60,000 nt of DNA from Tubiluchus corallicola (taxonomy: Eukaryota; Priapulida; Priapulimorpha; Priapulimorphida; Tubiluchidae): NCBI GenBank assembly GCA_030141605.1, contig JAQGDQ010000016.1, positions 731,499 through 791,498 of the forward strand, given 5' to 3'. The notes under the pieces were generated by a model. It worked only from the letters and a program-made list of their open reading frames with translations, was not told the origin of the DNA and made no database searches. Both the position numbers and the translations under genes were made by a program. Positions 50,574 to 60,000 of the stretch are shown here, piece after piece (the first letter of the stretch is position 1; each line of letters starts with the position of its first letter).

Positions 50574-52343
50574 TATCTATCATTTTTTAAAATGGGTTTT
50601 CTTCAACGCCTTTAAGAAAACTATCAACCCTGTTAGAGCGAGAGCGAAAGAGACAATAGCAGAATAAAGGAAAGAGATGCGTTGACAAAGGAAAGGATGC
50701 ACACAGAGAACTCAAAATGTTAAACAATGAAAAATGTGTAAAGATGATAAAAACAATCATCTAGGATAAGATGTTGAGCTTTTATAACGCAGATACTGCG
50801 AAAGATTTTAATGAGATTAATGCAATAACGCAAAATAATTTACATGTGCCGCTGCTACAGAGCTATGCCAGAGCCGTACAGATACGTCTATAGATAATTA
50901 CGATAGTGTCGATGTATCAAAGTCTTTACGGATTACTGTGAGATTATTGTACTGGCATATACGCCCGGCAATTATTATGTCAACTGAATCCAGGCAAGTC
51001 AGAGACGCAGAACGAAGTAGTGAAAGTAGTGATCAAAAAGTCACTTGTCTTGTATAGTTATTGATTTTGCTGTGATTTATTAGTGACGTTCAGTGCCTAT
51101 ACAGGTCATTTTTCTCGTCATGATCTAGAAGTAACAGTAACAGTATATAAACGAAGCCTATAGTAGTCATAGCGAATTATTCGAGGCAGTGTTTATTGCT
51201 GTCCATTTGATTTTTCTTTCTTTTTTACCTTCCATATTTTACTTTAACATTTTATATTTAGTATTTCTTCACGACAATTATTTATTTATTTTATTTTATT
51301 ATGTTTTATTGCCGGTAGTCTTTTTGCTTACTTTTTTGCTGTCTTTGTTATTAGCATTGCTCTATTTACCATTGTCGGTGTTAAAAATTTTCTTTTTAGT
51401 CTATTAACTATTCATTTGTTTACCTTGGCTAATTCAACACGATATCTTTGGCAGAAATTAGTTTTCTGTTTTTGTTATTGTTTTTAATAATGCTTTTCAT
51501 TACTTGCCTTTTAAACATTCCTCAGGTGTACATAGAGAGACGGCGAAACAGGCACAGACAGAGAGAGAAAGACAAGGAAAACAAATAAAGAGGGAAAGGA
51601 AGAGACCGGGGGAGGGATGGAAAGACGTGGAGGTGGAGAGATTCCATGCCTGTTTTGCTGATGCTTTCTGTGTATAACTATCGAAAAATTAATAAATTGC
51701 AAAATTATTAAAAGGTACTGGCCATATCGACCAGTATCTGAAGATCACCTTTCCGTGAGTCGCTAATGAAGATTTACAAGAGTCGATTAGTCACACAGCT
51801 GGTGGCAAGACAATACGGATTAATTAAGGAGTTTTATCCCTCCAGCCTCTGACAAATAAGGTTTATCTTCGTGAAATTTACGCTCGCTAAAATTCGAAGA
51901 ACATGCGTAACTTTCTTTAGCGAATCTGCAAATTTCTAAAACAAATTCACAATGTTTTAATTCGTTTGTTGGGCTAGCATAGCAATACCAAGTGCTTGTG
52001 ATTATCATTTTCTTCCTCAGCATTCACTTTACGCCAGTAGGTCTGTTTAAGTCGTCCAAAATATAAGCCAGAATATACAAGCTGGACAAAAAAAGTAAGC
52101 TCATTTTAAATGCCATAGAGCAAAGAATGTTTATCCGAATTGTATATAAATTTAGTAGAGTAAATTACAAACAATTTTAGCACTTAGCCAATAACTAAGG
52201 GCAATTTAGCACTTCTCCACTAACGGTTTGCTAAGAAAGTCCAAAGAATACACATTTTATACATGATATTGTCTTTAAACCCTTAGAAAATAAGGTATCA
52301 GTATGATTATTATGGAGTCCATTATTATTATTATATTCACGTT
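50574..52343. other. Non-coding stretch
   Basis: It includes a T-rich run (51205-51420) and a purine-rich run with GAGAGA and GGGGGAGGG (51534-51640). No gene. Confidence 0.5.
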
Positions 52344-52465
52344 GCAAAAATGCAGCAAGCGGCTATTCACACAGCAAAACTACACCGGACATGCTATTTA
52401 CATGCAAAAAATGCATCGAACCGCAATTTAAACTGCAAAAACGCACCGGATCGCTATTTTAAATT
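52344..52465. repeat. 30-31 bp tandem repeat, four copies
   Basis: Copies begin GCAAAA at 52344, 52374, 52404 and 52435. Each carries an ACCGG or similar core and a GCTATTT-like end. They differ from each other by roughly five to ten bases. A lone GCAAAATAGGG-like piece near 52730 may be a stray unit. Confidence 0.8.
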
Positions 52466-55423
52466 TGTTAGTAAATCGATGTGCGACCACCGAGAAAATC
52501 ACTAACGCGGGTTGTTTCTACCTTGATGCTTTGGCTATTTTCTCTCGTTACGAGAAGATGTACATTCGAACATGGCCAAAAACACTTCTGCTGGTTCAGT
52601 GACTCATCTCAGAAGATTGCTGGTGATAATTTGCTAGATTTCAATCCTGCGCATTCATCAACACTAGAACGCCCTGCGCTTGGAGCTAAACAGAAGCACA
52701 ATAAACTGTTTTGAAACGTAATTTAACTGCAAAATAGGGTCTGACAACCTTATGGACGTATACACTTTGGCACCTACAAGACAAGTTTACAAAGTGACAT
52801 ATTCAGAGTAAAAAAAAAACAAGAAAAAACGGGTTCGCAACCTACTGCGCTGAATGGTAGTTATGTCCAGAGTATGTGATCATGACGGTTGCAAATCCCG
52901 TATTTCTTTTTAAATCCCTTGGTTTGTTCGCTTATTGGAGCTCGTCTAGAATTGTTAGGTTTAAAATTTGAAGAAAGTGAGAAAGCCTGTGAGGCATGAG
53001 ATAAGTCAAAGAGTGCTCAGTTAGATCGATTCCACACAAATGCTGCGTCATAAATTAAACAAAATTCTGAGAAATCTGTGCAAAAGTATAAAACGCAGGC
53101 CTGAATGCCAGCTAACTGCAAATCATCACTACAATTTTCTTCGCTAAAATTCTTCCTTGTGGTTTAGCGTTATTCTTGCTTCCCTGTACTTTAATTGTGT
53201 ATCTTTTGAGAAGATGCGAAATTTAATGACTAATTATTCAATCCTTTGCTTGTTCGTCCGCCCGTCCTTCGATCCGCCAATCATCCGTTTATTTGTTTGT
53301 TCTTTTGTGTATTTGTTTGCTTTTCCGGCCATTCGTTCATGCAACTTGCCATTCATTTAGGGCCTACTCACCTGACTCACCTACTTTTTTTGAAACACAA
53401 ATGACTTCACTCCAAATAGTTCCATCACTCTTTTATTTCACTTTTTCTTCACCACTATGGACTTGACAAACCAATTACAATCTGCAATTGTTAATTGCAG
53501 GGCATAGTTCAATAAGAAACAAGATGGAATTTCGTATGTGGAGTAAGGTTATATTACAGGCTTATCAAAAATCTTGGAAATTATGATCGGTGATCAGTAA
53601 AGAAAAGCATATTCATCATCAACAAGCAGGTCACTGTTGTCTAGCAAACATAAAAAGACTTCAAACAGATGATTGGTTGCAGACTAAAAGGGGTGTATTT
53701 CGAAGGAATTTATTTCTCACAGTTACCTTTATATGCAGGGACTGTAGCAGATACCTGGCGGAAGCATGATACCAGTCACTGAATAGCTTCGTCAATATAG
53801 AAGACAGATCAGGCGTAGGCATTTTTAAACAGTCAGTAGAAATCCGCAGTGTACAGAAGCTGTCCTTGAACACAAAATAGACGTCTTACAACCAACTTTT
53901 CTGTGCGTGATTCAAAGTTCAGAGATTGATGAATTGCTTTGAAGCGGAAACAATATAAACTGCGTCCATTGTCTCTGACGTTTAAAGAGTAAGTCTTTAG
54001 CTTTGACAAATGAAAAATTAAGAATTCGAGTCCGTTGACAATATAAGCGTTAACATGTTTACTGTAGTTGAGATGCGGCTGAAATCACTGGAAATTAAGC
54101 ATTTGTTGAAAATTGAAATGCGAACAGATTCTACATTCTTCAGATTTGCTGTCTTGAGAATATGTTTGCATTAATTTTTTTATTTTTAGCTTAGCGAAAT
54201 TAACGACGTGACTTATCCTTGTCACGCTGCCTGCACAATTTCCAAAATGGTTTCAACAATCCATGACAGAGGGATACGAGGTCGCAGACTAAAGCATGCA
54301 TTCAGCGTGGTACAAAATCACTGCAGTTCAATTACGAAGCTAAGTTTGATGCTACCAAAATTCTCATGTATTCTCATACCATGCTCTTTTATATATGTAT
54401 GCAGCCAAGCAGCGGTTTTATGGCTCTACTCAAAAAGCATCGTCATTCAATTAATTGCAAAGAAAATTGAAAGTCAAATTAGTGAGAGATTTCTGAACAT
54501 AAAATTACTTTTAAACAGAAGTCATACTAGAAATGTACAACTTGATATTCACATTTTTATTTTAATTACATATATATGAGTGAATATGTATAAAAGTTAT
54601 TTGATCTTTGCGAATTTGGCGCGTCTCAAAGGTGCGTAATTGTACAAACTAACGTTCGAGCAATGATCTTTGTATATTCGAGCTATTTTGTACACTTTAA
54701 CTGCCCCGGCTCGACAAGTTGCACGGCTTCAAGAACGCCTTATTTATTTGACGTTGCAGCGTCCTCTACAGTACGAAACGAAAATAATTATAATACTTTT
54801 ATATTCCTGCCTGATGTCAGGTAACGATAATTCAAGCAGTTATTGCAAACCTAAACTAACAACGTTGCACAGTAAGTCTGATAACTATTAATGCTAAATA
54901 AACGAGACAAAGTACTGTGGTGCAAATTGCTACTTGTTCGGCGCATGTAATCATTGTGGTGTAGTTAAATATTAACAATCTCTCTCGACAGATGGCTCAA
55001 GCTGATCTTCCTAAGACTGTTCAACTCACAGTATATGAACCTGCTAAAAGAGTGGATTAGTGTACTGTGATAGTGGTACTGGTATTTAGCCTTAGCCAGT
55101 TATAAATAAATACGGACATTAAATAGACGATATTTAAAACGATATTTTCACAATGTCGGAGATGTTTCTAAATCTGAAAGTTGTAATGCAGAGTGTTCTG
55201 CTATTTTTGAAACTTTGAGCATTTATAGTGCAATGCTTTGTCTTGCCGGACAAGTGATTTTATTGATTCAGCTTAAAGCATCATCTTTATTATTTTTTCT
55301 TCTTTTTATTTTTTTGTTTATTTATTTCATTAGTGTCTGTGAATTGGATGATGCTCAAAATTTGCTCATGTGTGTTGGACCAACTTAAACAATTTGTGAT
55401 ACCCCTATTTCACTTTTCACTAA
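52466..55423. other. Non-coding stretch
   Basis: A 123-codon plus frame (54208-54579) follows a good acceptor-like ATTTTTAG at 54189. Its length is within chance expectation, its phase does not fit the upstream exon and it ends in a stop without a donor. I do not call it. A degenerate tetramer tract lies at about 53250-53340. Confidence 0.5.
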
Positions 55424-55425
55424 GC

Positions 55426-55457
<32 letters not shown>

Positions 55458-55482
55458 CTGCCGCTACTACTGCTGCTGCTGA
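55424..55482. repeat. (CTG)n imperfect trinucleotide array
   Basis: GCT/GTT/GCC/ACT variants of CTG over about 58 bases. Confidence 0.92.
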
Positions 55483-55864
55483 TTCCACATCACCGTTTTG
55501 ATATGGAGAAAATGACTGTTTGATAATTGGCTGCTAACATCTTAACGTACTACATTAAAAGTAGCTACAAACAAATCACAGGCAGTCAGAACTGAATTGA
55601 ATTGAACCTTTACTTCTTCCACATAAAACAATAGTTAAAACGTACAAAATAAAAGATATAAATATACTGGTATACAAATATTAGTAAAACACACTACTGT
55701 ATATAGCACATACATTCACCGCTCCCCTCCTCCCCCACGGACATTTGCAGTATATACAATAAAGCAATAGTAAATTAAAAGTGATATAAAAATGTGTACT
55801 GTATACAATAAAATGTCAGCTAAAAGTTATACTAAATATTATGTTGGCCTGTTTAGATAATAGA

Positions 55865-55865
<1 letters not shown>

Positions 55866-55909
<44 letters not shown>
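55866..55909. repeat. (TA)n dinucleotide array
   Basis: A TA/AT run of about 44 bases with one interruption near its left end. Confidence 0.95.
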
Positions 55910-55912
<3 letters not shown>

Positions 55913-56070
55913 ATTTTTAGCCAGTGTTGGTGAATTTTTGTTTGAAACGTACATTCACTGTTACATATGCTCAGCACCAGAGTATTACAATTTTTACAAC
56001 TTCAGCCAGTTTTAAGTGAATAAACTCCTTTGAATTATAATGTCATAATGTAGAAAATGTGAAAAAATTG

Positions 56071-56261
56071 AGATGCAGTCTGGATTTGAACCAGAAACTT
56101 TCTGCTACTTAGAATAACTTAAGTGATAGCGATCCAATATTGGAAATGATGAATTTGATCGGCCAGTTATAAAGAATGAACTTTGCACGCCCATGACTGC
56201 TGGGCAATACAGCGTCTGCAATGTAAGCAGAAGACCCTGATTCAAATCCAGGCTGCATTCC
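56071..56261. mobile_element. Inverted pair of tRNA-like sequences
   Basis: On plus, 56199-56252 shows a D stem (GCTG/CAGC), a perfect 5-bp anticodon stem (TCTGC, loop AATGTAA, GCAGA) and a T arm with B-box GATTCAAATCC. No acceptor stem pairs. On minus, 56079-56095 forms a perfect T arm (TCTGG, loop TTCAAAT, CCAGA) with B-box GGTTCAAATCC, followed by CTGCATC. The plus copy has the matching CTGCATT. The facing GCAGA..TTCAAATCCAG..CTGCAT segments are inverted copies separated by about 120 bases. This looks like a tRNA-derived SINE pair or a fold-back element built on a tRNA head, not working tRNA genes. Confidence 0.5.
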
Positions 56262-59228
56262 AACTTTATCACAGTTCCTGTTTTTCAATTGTACTATCAA
56301 AGTTTAATTAATTGTGTGTTTGTATCGTCATTAATAATTATATTGACATTACGATTAGAGGACTAATTAATTTGACATCAACAAAAGTTTAAAAACGATT
56401 GTGTAGCAGCACTGAATTATCAAATGACACAGTTAATAAAAGTTTTAGAAATGAACTACATTAGAAATGAAAAAATTTAAAAGATCAGAAGGTCAGAAGG
56501 AAAACTTATTTTCAGCGTAGCGCCGAGATTGCTAATTAACTTCATAATACCGAAAATTCAACAAAAAATTAAATTGCACTTTGAAAGAAATAAAAGGAAT
56601 GTTTCAGCCCACTACTGTGTATTATTTTTAGGTGAATTACCAACTAAAAATTAGGTTTTAGGATTTTATTATAGTTGACAGCAGTTACGAGTTCAGAAGA
56701 TACAGCCAGAATAAGTGCAATAAGAAAGCACAAAATATCACCAAAACACGCATTGCGCGATCAGAATGATAAACCCGCTATACTAAAAGTTATCACGAGT
56801 AGACAACCGTAGTGTTGTTTAATACTTTATTATTATATTTCTTTTAATGCGTTTTTAAACTCCTTATTGTTAAAAGTCAAAAATCAGCAAGAAATAAGTC
56901 ATGACACAATTCCCATTGCGAACTGATCATGGGTTGTACCCCAGTTCAATTGTGGCCCAATAACGACAATACTGGATATTAAAATGTTTTTACTCAAAAT
57001 CGAAAGCTCATTCTTACAGTTTTTCTGGGGGTTTTGTCTGTGCTTTCTGGTTTCTTCTATATAGTGGGTGCAACTGTCTTTTCCTGACACACATTACAGC
57101 CTTACACACATTGCAAAGAGCGGGATTTTCTTCTTTTTCCTTTCTTACTGCAGCATTTTCTGTTCATCGTTCCCGGCCCCTTTCTTGCCATTGAGAATTA
57201 TATCCATGTATCGCAAACACAGATCCGACTGTGTTTTGGGACAGTATTGCAAAAATTGTCGACGAACATAAAACTAATAACTAGCAGATTGATCCGAGTG
57301 ATTGGCTAGAATATTTTCGTAATCTCATAAAGAAACGTAAATTGAAACCCCCAAACTCAATATAAAATTCGAGAGACTCTTAACAGTAATTGATTCTCAT
57401 TCGTTCCGTAACTTAGACTATATAACAGTCTATAGACTATAGACTAACAGAAACAGAAAATAAAGATTCTAAAAAAAGATAAATTTAAAAAACTAACAAA
57501 AGTTGTATGATTCTGCATTTATTTTAAACGAGATGTTTCAAATATGTATATCATTATTATCACAGTTTGTACACAATTTTATTCATGCGCACGAAATTAT
57601 TAGTTTGTGTAGCAAAATAGTGTGCTTGTACACCCAATAGCTAAACATGATTTTCTCGGAAGCGTGGACAAGCGTGAAACAAGACCCCAACCGTTTCGGA
57701 AGCGTGGCAGTTCCCAGTTGTTTTTTGTTTAAGTATTTTTTTAGAATTCCAAATACTCAAGCAAATTATTATTATAATTGGCACGAAAGAAATGTGAAAA
57801 TCTTCATCTTTAAAACGAATTTAATGTAAGATGCCACTCATTCACAATTTTCTGCTACAAAACAAATGCCTATTGCTTTAGTGAAGCGGAGGACTGGTTA
57901 ACTTTTTGCTTGCGATTTACTAATAATTAAGAACGATTTTAATCAGATATGTGAAATACAGACCTATTTTATGAGGCCATATGCTTTTTCGTTATGCCCG
58001 AAAACAGTATTAAATCATGCCGAGGAAAAAACTAGTTTGATAAGGTAAATTTATGACATTTGAATGGCATGACGCATACGTTAGCTTCTGTTTTCGTATA
58101 GTTTCGTAAGTTTTATTTCGTTGTTGTATATCTGCAGGTTTAAATGTTACTAATTCTAACATTCTTGGCAATATTCAAATTTATTACTCTGTAGTCTGCA
58201 AGCCAGGATCCAGCATACAATGCCTATAATAATAATTCGACGATGATTGTCGGTAAACGATTTTCAATAAAAACATAAAAAAGTATTTTAGAAATATTTT
58301 CTTTTATCACGCTGTGCTGAATTAAATCAGCGTAACAGCTGACAAATTAGTTGTTTTTTAGAGAAACAAAACAATTAGAATTAGAGGCTTGCTAGTCGCT
58401 CCCTGAAGTGCAATGGTAATTTATTTATACAAGGCAATTACTCGAGCGAAAACATTCCACCGAAGAACTTAATCAAGTCGAAAAGCCCAGTGTAGACCTA
58501 ATTTAATAGTCACAAAAGACGTTTTTGCAAGTGGGTTTTAATTAAAGGAATCTTCCTGACTGAAAGTCTTGCACAAGTTTTCATTGTTCCAATGTTATTG
58601 ATTTATCAGGTCATGAAGTTGGCTCTCCCTCCTTCCCTTTAATATTTAATTCCGTTTTGCTCGCGAAACTTCGCTTGATACTACTAGTTCTTTATTAGTT
58701 ACCTGCTCAAATTAGCTTTGCCAAATTTTGTTGAAGAGACCTGTACTTGTGATCCATAAGTTTGTAGCTTAACTCTTGTCACAAGCACACACATTGACCT
58801 CTTAACCCAAATAGTTAAATTATTTTATAGGTGCTATTCGTACTCTAGACTTCCCAGAATGTAAAACTATTTTGCTTAGCGAAATAAGCTTTCAACTGCG
58901 CTAATAATGTTTGTAAAAATGCCTAAAAATGGCGCAACTTTTCTCCCCCCCCCCGAATTTTTCAGTTGTTCTAAATCTAATTAACAAATAAGCCTTTTCT
59001 GGAACGTGTCTATAGTTTACCGTAATTTATTCCATCTCCATTTTAAGCAATATACATAATTAAAATCAGTACAAAAGTACATTGGCTTCATTATTCCGGG
59101 ATGCAGGGACGTCGGAAGTCGTGGCTTGTAAGCTCGTCCTGATAGAGGGATTATGTTTGGGGCGAGATTTGGATGAAGGATTAATACAATTAAAGACCGT
59201 ATAATATATACCAAATATGGATTCGAGT
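56262..59228. other. Non-coding stretch
   Basis: It contains a small palindromic CTATAGACTATAGACTA cluster near 57430 and a C10 run at 58945-58954. No gene or large repeat recognised. Confidence 0.45.
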
Positions 59229-59438
59229 CAAAGCTTCTAAAGGCGGTCATATCACAATCAAAAGAGGAAGAAGGAATCTTGCGCCAATAAATTTGCACAT
59301 TTCATTTTAAAAACTTCTTGTATGTCATATCCTACGTCATAGGTAACACGAGGCTTTTAAAACGAAATGTTCAGATTTATGGGCGCAAGATTCCTCCTTC
59401 CTCTTTTGATTGTGATATGACCGCCTTTAGAAGCTTTG
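59229..59438. repeat. Long hairpin: 84-bp inverted repeat with 42-base loop
   Basis: Left arm 59229-59312 and right arm 59355-59438 are reverse complements with about five mismatches in 84 positions and no gaps. Arms begin CAAAGCTTCTAAAGG and end TTTTAAAA before the loop. No target duplication is evident at the outer ends. The high arm identity implies recent origin or ongoing conversion. Candidates are a hairpin MITE or a small-RNA precursor. Confidence 0.92.
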
Positions 59439-59632
59439 TTCTTTGCTCCCTGTCTGCCCTGCCCTAGTCTTCCCTGCGACTGGTCACTTCTATTCACTTC
59501 TCTTTCTCTCTCCTCTCCTCTCCCCCTCTGTCCATCCTCTCTCCTCGTCTCATCTCCACCCTTCTGCTATCCTCTTTTCTGCACTCCACTCCACATTACT
59601 CTACTCTCTTCCACTTCACTCTACACCTCATG
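59439..59632. repeat. Pyrimidine-rich (CT)-type tract
   Basis: CTCTCCTCTCC, CCACTCCAC and similar strings dominate over about 190 bases, starting exactly at the outer end of the hairpin's right arm. Spurious frames of 65 and 140 codons come from it. Confidence 0.85.
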
Positions 59633-60000
59633 AATGCGGAAATTTTGAAAAACAAACAGAGATTTCTGCTTCTTATGTGCCTGCTTCTTACATGACTTTA
59701 CAAAATTCACAGCAATCGAACGATCTCTCGTATATCAAACGTCAAAATTTGAACGTCCTAGAAAAGCTAGTAGAAAAAGTCAAGGTGAAGTGTCTCTTGT
59801 CATATTTTTTCTGCTGTCAAGTTGGAATCTCGAAACACATTAGTCTGTGCTCTCCGCAGAATTAGCAGACTCTTCACCTTGACCATTTCATGTCTTCAAG
59901 CAACGGCTTCAATATTTTACTTTGTTTGTGTAAAAATCACTTTCACTTTAAGAAGTTGTGCTTTATGTGTTAGATCATAATCGCTTTTTAATACTTTTTT
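59633..60000. other. Window edge, nothing recognised
   Basis: AT-rich sequence with no exon or repeat signal. Confidence 0.4.

Noticed and set aside
54208-54579. 123-codon plus frame after an acceptor-like ATTTTTAG
   Set aside because: Length is about what chance gives at this base composition. Composition is AT-rich like the background, it ends in a stop with no donor, and its phase does not follow the exon at 48298-48565.
56190-56259. Functional tRNA gene (anticodon position reads TGT)
   Set aside because: D, anticodon and T stems form, but the acceptor stem does not pair and a second inverted tRNA-like module lies next to it. A SINE-like or fold-back origin is more likely.

Overview
The window looks like a piece of a large, AT-rich animal genome, most likely a marine invertebrate. 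The evidence is spliced coding exons with GT/AG borders, a very long intron, many unusually long microsatellites, an interstitial tract of the animal telomere motif (CCCTAA), and short transposon-like elements with TA flanks. No bacterial-style operons, rRNA genes or full-length transposase genes are visible. The species cannot be named from this sequence.

The only gene I can support lies on the + strand. A CpG-rich patch (about 23150-23300) and a TATA-like box (23495) precede a good start codon at 23531. That codon opens a 58-base coding piece ending at a GTGAGC donor. The next well-supported exon is 48298-48565, with a TTTTCAG acceptor, a GTAAGT donor, and far higher GC and CpG than its surroundings. 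The two are phase-compatible (one base left over, two bases supplied), which implies an intron of about 24.7 kb. The protein continues beyond the window and I do not recognise it. A possible extra exon at about 23815-23900 is weak.

Everything else appears non-coding and rich in repeats. 0-23 kb: a 347-bp hexamer array, a three-block ATTGT/AGTGT array, two ACT arrays, a telomere-like tract, an element with inverted ends and internal tandem copies (17.3-17.8 kb), and a fold-back-like element with inverted arrays of a 16-bp unit (19.1-20.2 kb). 23.6-48.3 kb (the intron): two related near-palindromic MITEs (24.8 and 26.3 kb), two copies of a 260-bp repeat that each end next to a microsatellite (30.8 and 33.2 kb), a stepped pentamer array (31.1 kb), tRNA-like fragments (35.6 and 36.3 kb), inverted arrays of a 21-bp unit (37.6-37.9 kb), a nested pentamer super-array (42.0-42.8 kb) and another TA-flanked inverted-repeat element (43.2 kb). 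48.6-60 kb: a 30-bp tandem repeat, an inverted pair of tRNA-like sequences (56.1 kb) and an 84-bp-stem hairpin (59.2 kb).

The longest open frames (up to 288 codons) are stop-free microsatellites, not genes. At this base composition, my rough estimate is that non-repeat frames of about 125 codons are expected by chance in six frames of 60 kb. The most interesting structures are the two inverted short-unit arrays (16 bp and 21 bp) and the concentric pentamer array.
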